Shown here: in pieces, positions 6,643 through 15,509 of the stretch
Position numbering within the stretch: the first letter of the stretch is position 1
How the letters are laid out: each line of letters starts with the position of its first letter
Assembly (NCBI GenBank): GCA_020634875.1
Contig: JACKAX010000018.1
Coordinates: 1-64,000 of the forward strand
Length of the DNA: 64,000 bases
Direction of reading: 5' to 3'
Source of the DNA: Anaerolineales bacterium
Lineage (GTDB): Bacteria; Chloroflexota; Anaerolineae; Anaerolineales; JABWBV01
Notes under the pieces: model-generated
What the model saw: the letters and a program-made list of their open reading frames with translations, nothing else
Database searches by the model: none
What the model was told of the DNA's origin: nothing
Translations under genes and position numbers: made by a program

Positions 6643-8740
6643 AAATTACCAGCAATTCCTGGATGGCTCGTTGAGTGAGGCAGCGCGCGCCGAACTCAAA
6701 GATCATCTGGAGACCTGCGCGGAATGTCGCGCTCGACTGGCTGTTCATGCCAGATTGCTGGAAGGTTTAAATTTACGCTGGCCAGCGTCTGTCCGATACC
6801 GGGACGAGTCCCCCCATTTTCTTTCCATTGTTCAAACTCGTTATAGGAGACAACAGATGTTCAGGCAAATTTTTCGCCCCGTGCAGGTGGCCGCATGGAT
6901 CATGGTCATTCTAATGGTTCTGTTTGGTGCAGGCTGGTTGGCCGATAAGTTCTTTTTAAAGCCTGCCGAGCCATCTTTACAAGGAAATCCTTCAACAGAT
7001 GAATTTACCATAAGCCCGACCCCTTCTCTCGATGAAATAAAGGATACATTCGCCCAAGCCCAAATTTGGGTGTTTTTCAAACAAATTCAAGCCCATGAGG
7101 AGATGTCTTTGGGGGCTACAGACGTTGCCTTTGCCCCCGATGGAACCAAAGTGGTTACCTCAGGAAGTTGGGACAAGCAAGTTAAACTCTGGGACGCCCA
7201 AACTGGACAGCTATTATGGTCGTCACCTGGACACACCAGACAAATATTCAGCGTGGCTTATTCCCCCGATGGGCAACACATCGCTTCGACATCCGAAGAT
7301 GGTACTGTGCGGATTTGGTTAGCGGAAAGTGGCGCATTGCTTTACACCCTCTCCGGGGCAGAGGGCATTTTACGAGATGTGACTTTCTCTCCCGACGGAG
7401 AATGGGTGGCAGTCGCGGCGAGAGATGCAGTATGGATATGGGATGTCAAAGAAGGTACCCTCATCCGCAAAGACGAAAATCTAAACGGGCAGGTAATGAA
7501 GGTGCAATTTTCTCCTGATGGGCAATATATCGGTTCGGCAGATAAGATTTTGTGGCTTCGGGACAGGCAGACCGGGCAGATCATTTTCCAGTCCAACCTG
7601 TACGATGATTGGATCAAGAGCATCGCCTTCTCGTCCGATATGGCATGGTTGGCCGTGACACAAGGAAGAAACATCGAAATCTGGCATATTCTTGAGCGAA
7701 CCGGGGATACTTTCCGTATGAAGTTAGTTCGAACAGCTTCTACTTACAGTGAAGTTGGCGAAATAAATTTCTCCCCGGACAATCAAACGCTCGTGCTCGC
7801 AAACCAATCCGCTCTTGAATTTGAGGATATTCAAACAGGTGAGACGGTTGGCTGGACACAGGGTGGCTTTGATAGAGGCATGTTGCCAAATTTACGCAGT
7901 ATGGCAATTTCGCCGCGTGGAGATTTTATGGCGACCGTTTATAGCGATGGAATTTTGCGTCTATGGCAATATTTCGCCTCGCGAGAAGATTTTATAGCGA
8001 CCCAGCCTTCCCCCCAGTTTTTTGCGAGAGCTGAGACAGAATGGATGGAAATAAAAAATGTAAATCAACTCCTGTTAGAAAATGAATCTACCCTCTTTAG
8101 CCTGTCGAAAACTCAGGCAGAGGAATTGGCAGGCTTTCCTGTCGAATTGCCAGAGACATGGACATCCCAGGGAAGTCCCGTCAACTACGCGTTGAAAGGG
8201 GCAGCATACGATCCCGAACGACAAGCGATTATCTTTCGATATAGCAATATTATGGTTCCAGATACTTACATCACCCAAAAACGATTGGACGATACTGAAA
8301 ACACACTAGGATTGACCTCGCCAAACATTCCTGACCTCGGCGTTTGGACGTATGTTGATCCCGTAGACATTGGTGGATTATCGGGTGAATATGTGTATGG
8401 TGGTTGGTGGGTCTACACTGACGAGGCGAATACTGATCCATTCAATTTATATCAAACATATTTAACCAGCCAACCTTTACCGATAAGCGCCGGAATGTTT
8501 CCAACCGGTCAGTGGGCTATTGCTTTTCAACTTACAACAGCGCAGCAGGATAGTTCATTACTTTGGCTTGACGATACAACCCAACGTATTCTCCGATGGC
8601 GCGCCGATAATTATTTATTCGAAATCCGGCAAGGAATTAGGAATGAAGATTTAGGCCAGTTTATGCTCGAAAAACAAGCGTTAATCCAGCTAGCTACCGA
8701 AATAACGGCTAGTGTTGCACTATCTTCGCATACCCCCTAA
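6614..8740 (+). CDS. Anti-sigma factor: zinc finger, one membrane helix, outer WD40 propeller
   Basis: 708 residues from ATG 6614 (MKTPHQIAFENY). Residues 30-45 hold the zf-HC2 motif H-x3-C-x2-C (DHLETCAECRARL), which binds ECF sigma factors in the cytoplasm. One membrane helix lies at about 92-115 (WIMVILMVLFGAGWLADKFF). The rest is outside: a linker, then WD40-type repeats at roughly 160-455 with recurring FSPDG and IWD-like ends, then about 240 residues around LAGFPVELPETW that resemble C-terminal sensor domains of other anti-sigma proteins. I infer that the propeller senses an envelope signal and that the sigma factor at 6037 is the partner. The longer reading from 6575 lies inside the sigma gene and adds no family sequence. 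Confidence 0.87.
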   Translation: MKTPHQIAFENYQQFLDGSLSEAARAELKDHLETCAECRARLAVHARLLEGLNLRWPASVRYRDESPHFLSIVQTRYRRQQMFRQIFRPVQVAAWIMVILMVLFGAGWLADKFFLKPAEPSLQGNPSTDEFTISPTPSLDEIKDTFAQAQIWVFFKQIQAHEEMSLGATDVAFAPDGTKVVTSGSWDKQVKLWDAQTGQLLWSSPGHTRQIFSVAYSPDGQHIASTSEDGTVRIWLAESGALLYTLSGAEGILRDVTFSPDGEWVAVAARDAVWIWDVKEGTLIRKDENLNGQVMKVQFSPDGQYIGSADKILWLRDRQTGQIIFQSNLYDDWIKSIAFSSDMAWLAVTQGRNIEIWHILERTGDTFRMKLVRTASTYSEVGEINFSPDNQTLVLANQSALEFEDIQTGETVGWTQGGFDRGMLPNLRSMAISPRGDFMATVYSDGILRLWQYFASREDFIATQPSPQFFARAETEWMEIKNVNQLLLENESTLFSLSKTQAEELAGFPVELPETWTSQGSPVNYALKGAAYDPERQAIIFRYSNIMVPDTYITQKRLDDTENTLGLTSPNIPDLGVWTYVDPVDIGGLSGEYVYGGWWVYTDEANTDPFNLYQTYLTSQPLPISAGMFPTGQWAIAFQLTTAQQDSSLLWLDDTTQRILRWRADNYLFEIRQGIRNEDLGQFMLEKQALIQLATEITASVALSSHTP

Positions 8741-8803
8741 ACGGAATCATCAAAACACAATTCCATCTGAGCCTAATTCTTCCTGTTTTCAAAACCGATC
8801 AAA

Positions 8804-8838
8804 AAACACCCTGCCTGTGGGAGCAGGGTGTTTTTTTC
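8804..8838 (+). terminator. Rho-independent terminator after the anti-sigma gene
   Basis: CACCCTGC at 8807-8814 pairs with GCAGGGTG at 8823-8830, followed by seven T. A run of A on the other side would allow weak two-way use. Confidence 0.9.
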
Positions 8839-8893
8839 ATTTCCGTTGAGGTGCGTGGCCCCGCTAGGTTCAAATTTTACGAGGCACCCCTCG

Positions 8894-8922
8894 TTGACGC
8901 ACCCTTCCCCCTCTGCTAGAAT
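8894..8922 (+). promoter_or_regulatory. Sigma-70 type promoter of glnA
   Basis: TTGACG at 8894-8899 and TAGAAT at 8917-8922 with a 17-base spacer. This predicts a start near 8929 and a leader of about 45 bases. Confidence 0.75.
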
Positions 8923-8975
8923 GCCTCCGCCTGGGGAGAAATCCCGTCTCAACCCACTCAGCTAGGAGAACCCAC

Positions 8976-10313
8976 ATGAATCACCAAGAATTACTCAAAC
9001 AAGTCAAAGCCGACGATGTCAAATTCATCTCGCTCCAATTCACCGATGTGACCGGCGCGGTCAAAAGCGTGGACATCCCCACATCCCGGTTAGAAGGCGC
9101 GCTGGAAGACGGCATCTGGTTCGATGGCTCATCCGTCGAAGGCTTTGCCCGGATTCAGGAAAGCGATATGCGTCTGATCCTTGATGCGGACACCTACACC
9201 GTCCTACCCTGGACCCAACCAGATTTACGCCGTGCGCGGATTTTCTGCGACATCTACACCACCAGCGGCGAACCGTTTGCCGGAGACCCCCGCGGCACGC
9301 TCAAGCGCATTCTGTCCACCATTGCCGCCCGCGGCTGGGTATACAACGTTGGCCCGGAACCGGAATTTTTCCTATTCAAGGCCGGGGAGGGTGGCAGTCC
9401 CCATCCCGTCCCGCACGATGTGGGCGGCTACTTCGACTTTTCCGCCAGCGATGAGGCCGTCCGCGTCCGCACCGCGTTGATGGACGCGCTCAAAAGCATG
9501 GGGCTGGAAGTGGAAATGGGCCACCACGAAGTCGCCCTCGGCCAACACGAGATTGACTTCCGCTTTGCCGACGCCCTCCGCGCTGCCGACAACATCCTGA
9601 CCCTAAAATACACCGTTAAAGCCATCGCTGCCCAACACGGATTGACCGCCTCCTTCATGCCCAAACCCATCTTCGGCATCAACGGCTCCGGGATGCACTG
9701 CCACCAATCGCTGTTCGACACCGCAGGCAACAACCTGTTCTTCGACCCCACGGATGAGAACAAACTCTCCAAAACTGCCTATGGTTTCATCGCCGGGCAA
9801 TTGAAACACGCCCGCGCGTTTTCTGCCGTCGTGGCCCCCACGATCAACTCGTACAAACGTCTGGTTCCGGGTTACGAAGCCCCCGTTTACATCGGCTGGG
9901 CACAGATGAACCGCTCGGCACTGATCCGACTCCCGCGGTACACCGAAGGCCGAGATAAATCCATCCGCGCGGAACTCCGCTGCCCCGACCCCTCCGCCAA
10001 CCCCTACCTGGCCCTGACCGCGATGCTGGCCGCGGCCCTGGATGGGATTGACCACGCCCTGGGGGCTCCCGCGCCGCTGAACAACGTCAACGTTTATCAC
10101 CTTACCGCCGAAGAACGTACTGAAAAGGGCATCGCCTCTCTCCCTGGTTCCCTCGCCGAAGCGCTGCACGAGCTGGCAGGGGACACCGTGATGAAAGACG
10201 CCCTCGGCCTGGTCATGTACGATGCCTTCCACCGTGCCAAGTGGGCGGAAGTGGAAGAATACCGGATGCGCGTAACGGATTGGGAAGTGGAACGGTATTT
10301 GGAAGTCGCGTAG
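8976..10313 (+). CDS. glnA: Glutamine synthetase, type I
   Basis: 445 residues. Converts glutamate, ammonia and ATP to glutamine in the cytoplasm as a dodecamer. The beta-grasp N-terminus (VKFISLQFTDVTGAVKSVDI, DGSSVEGF) is followed by the catalytic domain with EPEFFLF, VEMGHHEVALGQHEIDF, the NGSGMHCHQSLF segment and the late RAELRCPDPSANPYL. The length and the lack of the extra segment of the 470-residue enterobacterial form fit the GSI-alpha subtype, which is usually feedback-inhibited rather than adenylylated; that point is inferred from length. AGGAG precedes the ATG and a good promoter lies at 8894. It stands alone, with no glnB or ntr gene beside it. Confidence 0.95.
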   Translation: MNHQELLKQVKADDVKFISLQFTDVTGAVKSVDIPTSRLEGALEDGIWFDGSSVEGFARIQESDMRLILDADTYTVLPWTQPDLRRARIFCDIYTTSGEPFAGDPRGTLKRILSTIAARGWVYNVGPEPEFFLFKAGEGGSPHPVPHDVGGYFDFSASDEAVRVRTALMDALKSMGLEVEMGHHEVALGQHEIDFRFADALRAADNILTLKYTVKAIAAQHGLTASFMPKPIFGINGSGMHCHQSLFDTAGNNLFFDPTDENKLSKTAYGFIAGQLKHARAFSAVVAPTINSYKRLVPGYEAPVYIGWAQMNRSALIRLPRYTEGRDKSIRAELRCPDPSANPYLALTAMLAAALDGIDHALGAPAPLNNVNVYHLTAEERTEKGIASLPGSLAEALHELAGDTVMKDALGLVMYDAFHRAKWAEVEEYRMRVTDWEVERYLEVA

Positions 10314-10317
10314 GCTT

Positions 10318-10458
10318 ATTTAACGCAAAGGCGCAGAGAGGCAAAGAATTTAAGGGGTTCAAGTTGACATCTTCTGCACGTAAAAAAGAGCGAAGGAGTT
10401 TTTCCTTCGCTCTTTTGCCTTAAAAAATCTTTGCCTCTTCGCGGCTTTGCGTTAAATT
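10318..10458. repeat. Nested palindrome between glnA and the ABC exporter
   Basis: Outer arms AACGCAAAGGCGCAGAGAGG and CCTCTTCGCGGCTTTGCGTT pair imperfectly and enclose a terminator hairpin at 10382-10417. The outer arm includes the last bases of the converging ABC gene. Confidence 0.85.
10382..10417. terminator. Two-way terminator between converging genes
   Basis: AAAAGAGCGAAGGA pairs with TCCTTCGCTCTTTT, giving an A-run on one side and a T-run on the other. It serves glnA and the converging ABC gene. Confidence 0.85.
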
Positions 10459-12452
10459 TCCATTGGTAAAGGGTTCCTAAATTGAGTCTCGTACAGGTCT
10501 TTGTACAACCCACCTTTTGCCAGCAGTTCTTCGTGGGTGCCTTGTTCGACGACTTCGCCTTCGTTGAAGACGAGGATTTTGTGGGCAGCGAGGATGGTGC
10601 TAAGGCGGTGGGCGATAACGAGAGAGGTGCGGTTCTTGAAGAGGGGTTCGAGGGCGGATTGGATGAGAGCTTCGGACTGGCTGTCTAGGTGAGAGGTGGC
10701 TTCGTCGAGGATGAGGACGCGGGGGTTTTTGAGGATGACGCGGGCGATGGCGATGCGTTGTTTTTCGCCGCCGCTGAACCGGTAGCCGCGTTCGCCGACG
10801 ACGGTGTCGTAGCCGTTGGGGAGTTTCATGATGAAGTCATGGATGTTGGCAGCGCGGGCAGCGGTTTCAAGTTCGGCGTTGGTAGCGTCCTGTTTGGCGT
10901 AGAGGAGGTTGGCGCGGACCGTGTCGTGGAAGAGGTAGGTTTCTTGGGTGACCATGCCGATTTGGGCGGCGAGGGATTCTTGGGTTACATCGCGGAGGTC
11001 GTGTCCATCAAGGGTGATGCGGCCTTCGGTTGGGTCGTAGAGGCGGGGGAGGAGGTAGGTGATGGTAGTTTTGCCTGCGCCAGAGGGCCCAACGAGGGCG
11101 ATGAGTTGGCCGGGTTGGATGTCGAAGGTGACGTTATGAAGTGCCCAGCGACGGGAGGAGATGGTGGCGATGGGGGAACCCTCACCCCCAACCCCTCTCC
11201 CAACAGGCGAGGGGAGATGATCGGAGGCGTGTCCGTTGGGGGCGCGGCGCACCGCGGGAGCCGGAGAAGGGGTGATGGAGACTGGATGGCCGTTGGTCGC
11301 GGGTAAAGTGTCTGGGGTGGGTTGCTGATCGGCGGATAAATAGGTAAAGGAGACGTTTTCAAATTGGATGTGGCCTTCGACGGTTTCGAGTTCGAGGGCG
11401 TCCGGTTTGTCTTGGATTTCGAGGGGGAGGTCGAGGTATTCAAAGACGCGCTCGAAGCTGACGAGGCTTTGGGCGATTTCGATTTGGACGTTGCTAAGGC
11501 TGGAGATGGGGCCGTAGAGCCGGAAGATGTACGAGGCGAAGGCGACGATGGTGCCAACGGTGATGGCACCATCGAGGACAAGCCGCCCGCCAACCCAGTA
11601 GATGAGGGCGGTGCCGATAGCGGCGGTGAGGCCGATGGACATGAAGAACCAGCGTCCGATGAGGGCCTGGCGAACACCGATGTCGCGGACTTTGGCGTTG
11701 GTGGTGGCGTAGCGGGTGATTTCATGGCGCTGGCGACCAAAGATTTTGACGAGCATGGACCCGTTGATGCCGAGGGTTTCGTTGATGATGGTGCTCATGT
11801 CGGCGTTGTATTCCATGCTTTGGCGGCGGATGTCGCGGAGGATGGTGGCGACGCGGCGGGTGGGGAGCATGAAGAGGGGGACGACGACGACAGAAAGCAG
11901 GGTGAGCCGCCATTCGATGCCAAGCATGACGATGAGGGTGGAGATAAGGGTGACAACGTTGGTGAGGATGCCAGGCAGGGTGCCCGTGATGGCAGATTGC
12001 GCGCCGACCACATCGTTGTTGAGGCGGGAGATGATTTCTCCGGCTTTGGTGTTGGTGAAGAAGCGAATAGACATGCGCTGGAGGTGTTCGTACATCTGCT
12101 GGCGCAGGTCGTAGATGATGCCTTCGCCCGCGCGGGAACTGGCCCAGCGATTGAGGACGCCAACCAGTTCGCTGAGGATGGGCAAGCCAATGAGGGCAAG
12201 GGCGACCCAGTTGAGGCGAGTGTAGTCGCGATTGGGGATGACGTGGTCTATGAGGTCGCGGAAGAGGAGGGGGGAGATGAGGCCAAGGATGGAGGAGATG
12301 AGGATGGTGACGAGGACAACCGTCACCAGACTCCAGTAGGGCTTGGCGTAGACGAGGACGCGGCGGAGGAGTTGCCGGTCTATTTGTGGTTTTTTTGCGT
12401 TGGGGTCGTGGCGAACGTATTGCCACCAACCCCCGCCGCCGTGGTGCATCAT
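10452..12452 (-). CDS. ABC exporter, fused membrane and ATPase domains (MdlB/MsbA type)
   Basis: 666 residues from ATG 12452 (MMHHGGGGWW); TCGGAG lies upstream. A reading from 12488 would use repeat DNA as its N-terminus. Six membrane helices span about residues 30-320. The ATPase has Walker A GPSGAGKTT, signature FSGGEKQRIAIARV, Walker B VLILDEATSHLD and the AHRLST switch. It probably exports a lipid, drug or peptide as a homodimer or with a partner; the substrate is unknown. The turn after the A-loop tyrosine (FENVSFTYLS) carries about 60 extra residues rich in Pro/Ala/Gly before ALHNVTFDIQPGQ; part of this is a DNA repeat translated in frame. Confidence 0.92.
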   Translation of the reverse strand: MMHHGGGGWWQYVRHDPNAKKPQIDRQLLRRVLVYAKPYWSLVTVVLVTILISSILGLISPLLFRDLIDHVIPNRDYTRLNWVALALIGLPILSELVGVLNRWASSRAGEGIIYDLRQQMYEHLQRMSIRFFTNTKAGEIISRLNNDVVGAQSAITGTLPGILTNVVTLISTLIVMLGIEWRLTLLSVVVVPLFMLPTRRVATILRDIRRQSMEYNADMSTIINETLGINGSMLVKIFGRQRHEITRYATTNAKVRDIGVRQALIGRWFFMSIGLTAAIGTALIYWVGGRLVLDGAITVGTIVAFASYIFRLYGPISSLSNVQIEIAQSLVSFERVFEYLDLPLEIQDKPDALELETVEGHIQFENVSFTYLSADQQPTPDTLPATNGHPVSITPSPAPAVRRAPNGHASDHLPSPVGRGVGGEGSPIATISSRRWALHNVTFDIQPGQLIALVGPSGAGKTTITYLLPRLYDPTEGRITLDGHDLRDVTQESLAAQIGMVTQETYLFHDTVRANLLYAKQDATNAELETAARAANIHDFIMKLPNGYDTVVGERGYRFSGGEKQRIAIARVILKNPRVLILDEATSHLDSQSEALIQSALEPLFKNRTSLVIAHRLSTILAAHKILVFNEGEVVEQGTHEELLAKGGLYKDLYETQFRNPLPMEI
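11172..11220. repeat. In-frame CCCTCACCCCCAACCCCTCT repeat in the ABC ATPase
   Basis: CCCTCACCCCCAACCCCTCT followed by AGGCGAGGGGAG gives two partly complementary arms. It is translated as LPSPVGRGVGGEG between the first strands of the ATPase domain. From memory, this is a repeat word seen in many bacterial genomes. Confidence 0.8.
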
Positions 12453-12469
12453 AGGGGGGACTCCGAGGA

Positions 12470-12552
12470 AAAGTATACAAGTAGACAAAGTATACTAGTA
12501 GACAAGTGTACGTTACGTGTTTACCTGTATACCTGTTTACTTGTGTACTTTA
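12470..12552. repeat. GTAGACAA / TTTACCTG word repeat upstream of the ABC gene
   Basis: Left part repeats AAGTAGACAAAGTATAC and AGTAGACAAGTGTAC; right part repeats GTTTACCTGTATACC and TGTTTACTTGTGTAC, roughly complementary. It lies just upstream of the ABC start and thus in its promoter or leader. Confidence 0.8.
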
Positions 12553-12603
12553 TTCTAGCAGGTTCGGCGGGGGGAGGGGACTGGTCGAATGGGTAGGATT
12601 TTA

Positions 12604-12676
12604 GGGATGGGACACAGAAAACACAGAAAAAAAACAGAGAGACACAGTACGTGATTACTGTATCTCTCTGTTTATG
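12604..12676. repeat. ACACAGAAA / CTCTCTGTTT hairpin repeat
   Basis: GGGACACAGAAAACACAG, then AACAGAGAGACACAGTA pairing with TACTGTATCTCTCTGTT. It lies downstream of the minus-strand gene at 12698 and may end its transcript. Confidence 0.75.
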
Positions 12677-12697
12677 AAGGAAGCCTTTGGCCAAATA

Positions 12698-13444
12698 TTA
12701 CCGAGTAACGGAAGGGAGGAAAAGAAATGATAAAACCACGAAGGTTTTTTCGGCGGATTGGGTTACATTTCCACTTCGGTCTGTACTCACGATACGGTAG
12801 TAATAGGTAGTGCCAGTGGTCAACCCACTGATGGTGACTTGGTGCAATTTTTGATAGGTATCGTCGGTAAGGATTTGCGGATAGCTGCCTGATTGTGTGC
12901 CGTATTTGAGGGTGCTGGTGGAGAATTCGTTGGTGTTCCAGGTGATTTTGACGGAGGAACTGCTTGTGCCATTGGCAGTAATGTTGGTGATTTGGGGGGC
13001 AGTGGTGTCGTTAATGAGGGCGGCGGGATAGGAGAGGGGATGTTGAGTATTGGCCTCTGCATACTGGATTTTGAACCGGGCATCTATTTCGTTGAGAAAG
13101 GTATTTAGCGTGACACTTAAAGGGCCTAGAGTTTGAAGTTGATTGGCCTCGGCATATTGAATTTGAAAACGCGGATCAACTTGATTAATGAGGTTCTGCA
13201 GAGTTGAACTCATCGGTCCTAAAGAGTAGTCCTGATTAGCTTCCGCATATTGAATTTGAAGGCGTGGAGCAACACTAGAAATCAAATTAATCAATGCGCT
13301 CGAAGGGGAAACCGTTAAGGTTATAGAGTCGTCAGCACCTGTAACGATAATACTTCCTCCCGAACCTTTTGCGGAGTAAGTAATAAAAATAAAAAAGATC
13401 GGCACAAAGAATAAAAGGGATAAAGCCCTGAGTTTTTTCATCAT
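12698..13444 (-). CDS. Secreted protein: three 30-residue repeats plus fibronectin III, C-terminal LPSVTR
   Basis: 248 residues. A signal peptide (LLFFVPIFFIFITYSAKG) is followed by three units of about 30 residues, each built as LINxIxxVxPRFQIQYAEAN then a LGPxS-like end. A fibronectin type III domain follows (APQITNITANGTSSSSVKIT and TTYYYRIVSTDRSGN), which in phosphatases and chitinases binds or spaces domains. The last nine residues are FLFLPSVTR, the motif shared with other exported proteins here. The start overlaps the stop of the upstream gene by four bases (ATGA), so the two are translated together. No catalytic residue set is seen; a surface or binding role is inferred. Confidence 0.8.
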   Translation of the reverse strand: MMKKLRALSLLFFVPIFFIFITYSAKGSGGSIIVTGADDSITLTVSPSSALINLISSVAPRLQIQYAEANQDYSLGPMSSTLQNLINQVDPRFQIQYAEANQLQTLGPLSVTLNTFLNEIDARFKIQYAEANTQHPLSYPAALINDTTAPQITNITANGTSSSSVKITWNTNEFSTSTLKYGTQSGSYPQILTDDTYQKLHQVTISGLTTGTTYYYRIVSTDRSGNVTQSAEKTFVVLSFLFLPSVTR

Positions 13445-14274
13445 GGCACCGTATAAATAACTACTAATGTGCCATAATCCTCTAATTCAATTGTATGATC
13501 GCTATCAGGCAACATCTGTGCTGGGGTAATATACCCGTACCCTAAATGAAAACCATATACATCCCAATAAGATGCTGAACTTCCCAAATTACTGCTATCC
13601 AAGGAGATATTCATATAGCAACAACCTGTAGCATAAACAGACCAACTCCTTTCGCTATATCCAAATGTTGAAGGAATATTTACGATGAAATTGTTTCCTT
13701 CAGGATCCGCTAGTTCTGAAATAAACATCATGTTAGTCGCATTAGGGTATCTAAAATCATAGTATGTAATATTTGTTAAAGACATTCCTGCCGCGCCAGC
13801 AACTAGTGCAACTGTATTTTTCAGAAGAGTAGAAACAATTGTGTTACCTTTCACGTCAATTATCTTTGCGACCGGGTCTGTGTTGAAATAGTATGCCATG
13901 ATCCAACCGTCAACATGAACATAAACATGGTTATCATAAACTTCCGGGTAATTGGGCACAGGAATCGATCCCACAATATACTCTGCAGTCTCAATCTCAA
14001 TCGTACTAAACAAATCCCTCACCAAATCCAAATCAATCGCCCCACCAGTCTGGAAATACGCCGAAATCCCAGCTTCGTCATCTAACATCTGCCCAACATC
14101 GAAACTTTCTGTCCCTTCCTGCGCGTGGGCAGTTTGTAGGAAGGCAGGGCGAACTAAATTGACGACATTATCCGGTTCCGGGGATGTAGTTTTTCGGAGT
14201 CCAGGCACAAAGCTGGCAATGCCCACCAGGACAAGAACTATCAAAAATACAGAAATGAGTTTGCGGGTTTTCAT
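13441..14274 (-). CDS. Secreted protein of unknown function, first gene of a two-gene operon
   Basis: 277 residues with a strong AAGGAGG before the ATG. An N-terminal hydrophobic helix (ISVFLIVLVLVGIASFV) may be a signal anchor, or be cleaved later at AHAQ near residue 51. The mature part has blocks such as YIVGSIPVPNYPEVYDNHVY and DGWIMAYYFNTDPVAKI. These are followed by a region beginning NTIVSTLLKNTVALVAGAAG and a C-terminal beta-rich half with adjacent cysteines (TGCCYMN). I do not recognise the family. The ATGA overlap with the fibronectin-domain gene suggests the products work together outside the cell. Confidence 0.75.
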   Translation of the reverse strand: MKTRKLISVFLIVLVLVGIASFVPGLRKTTSPEPDNVVNLVRPAFLQTAHAQEGTESFDVGQMLDDEAGISAYFQTGGAIDLDLVRDLFSTIEIETAEYIVGSIPVPNYPEVYDNHVYVHVDGWIMAYYFNTDPVAKIIDVKGNTIVSTLLKNTVALVAGAAGMSLTNITYYDFRYPNATNMMFISELADPEGNNFIVNIPSTFGYSERSWSVYATGCCYMNISLDSSNLGSSASYWDVYGFHLGYGYITPAQMLPDSDHTIELEDYGTLVVIYTVP

Positions 14275-14503
14275 TGGGAAACCTCCTTAATGAAGTGAAG
14301 ATTGGAAACAATGTAAAGATTATATGCGGGAAACAACGATCCTCAAAATTAATAAACTCTACGAACGCCAACTTTTTCGAATGGTTAGCAACGCTGGTAT
14401 GAACAGGTTGATAGGAAAGGGAACCATTTGTTTTCGGATTATTGGAGCTGGAATGGTTAATCCCTACAAAGTCCGATAAAATGCCTGGACTCTAATTTCG
14501 TAG

Positions 14504-15409
14504 ATGCCCATGAAAACCCTTCGCGCCCTCTCAACCACCCAAAAAGCCATTCTCGGTGTCAGTTCCACTGTGTTCGCCGCGGCTTACACCCCCATCCTGA
14601 TCCGCTACGCCCAAGGGGAACACCTCCCCTCGCTCACCATCATCATGCTTCGCTTGTGGATGATCTCCCTGGCAATGACTCCTTTCATTCTCCCCAAACA
14701 TCGGCCCACATTTCAAAAACTTTCGAAAAAGGAATGGCTTTGGGTTGGGTTAGCCGGACCACTCCACGCGCTTAATCTCACCCTGTTATTTTTCTCCCTC
14801 CAATACACCACTGTGCTGATCAATGTTGTCCTGCGGCAGACTTCCCCGCTTTGGACATTGATCTTTGAAGGGATGATGCTCCACGCCGCCTTTTCACGCA
14901 AGATATGGGGCGGGGCACTGATCACCGTTTTTGGCACCACCCTCGTCGGGTTGGGCAACCTGCACGCGGGGATGGGCAGCGCACCGTGGTTAGGCGCAGG
15001 CCTGGCATTGATCAATGCCATTACCAACAGCGTTTACCTGCTCGTCGGGCGGAAGATGCGCCACACCCTCCCCTTTCTCCCATACAGTTGGGCGGTGTTT
15101 TTCGGGGCGACATTGACGACCACATTCATCGTTGTGGTAACTCATACTCCTGTGTGGGGATTTAGCAGCCTGGGATACTTGTGGGTATTCTTAATTGCAA
15201 TCATTTCCCAGGTGTTTGGGCACATCCCCATCAACGGAATTCTTCGCCTCATGCCTGCCAGTATGACGAGCATTTCCCTCCAACTTTCCGTTGTATTCGC
15301 TGCTATTTTTGCCTTTATTTTCCTCAAAGAACTTCCCTCCGGGTGGCAGATGGCTGGAAGCGGGTTGATTCTTGTTGGGGTCGTGATGGCAACAGGGAAA
15401 TCGTCCTAA
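14504..15409 (+). CDS. EamA/DMT-family transporter
   Basis: 301 residues, or 299 if the second ATG (MKTLRAL) is used. About ten membrane helices in two homologous EamA halves; the first half has SVTFAAAYTPILIRYA-like opening sequence and LLFFSLQYTTVLINVVL, the second ends VVFAAIFAFIFLKELPSGWQ. Family members export amino acids, drugs or metabolites; the substrate here cannot be told. It is a single gene with no clear SD, divergent from the secreted pair at 13441. Confidence 0.85.
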   Translation: MPMKTLRALSTTQKAILGVSSTVFAAAYTPILIRYAQGEHLPSLTIIMLRLWMISLAMTPFILPKHRPTFQKLSKKEWLWVGLAGPLHALNLTLLFFSLQYTTVLINVVLRQTSPLWTLIFEGMMLHAAFSRKIWGGALITVFGTTLVGLGNLHAGMGSAPWLGAGLALINAITNSVYLLVGRKMRHTLPFLPYSWAVFFGATLTTTFIVVVTHTPVWGFSSLGYLWVFLIAIISQVFGHIPINGILRLMPASMTSISLQLSVVFAAIFAFIFLKELPSGWQMAGSGLILVGVVMATGKSS

Positions 15410-15475
15410 CGCACCAGTTTTTTATCCAGGTTTTGCAAATGATGCCAGACCGTATTTGCAATAGTTTAATATCAA

Positions 15476-15503
15476 AAAAGCCCCTCGAAAATTTCGAGGG
15501 GCT
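15476..15503 (-). terminator. Terminator of the 16838-15510 operon
   Basis: GCCCCTCGAAA pairs with TTTCGAGGGGC; on the minus strand it is followed by six T. Confidence 0.88.
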
Positions 15504-15509
15504 TGACGT

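Noticed and set aside
11364..12596. 410-codon open frame on the plus strand
   Set aside because: Antisense to the ABC exporter, rich in Asp/Glu/Gly, no family features, and its end lies in repeat DNA.
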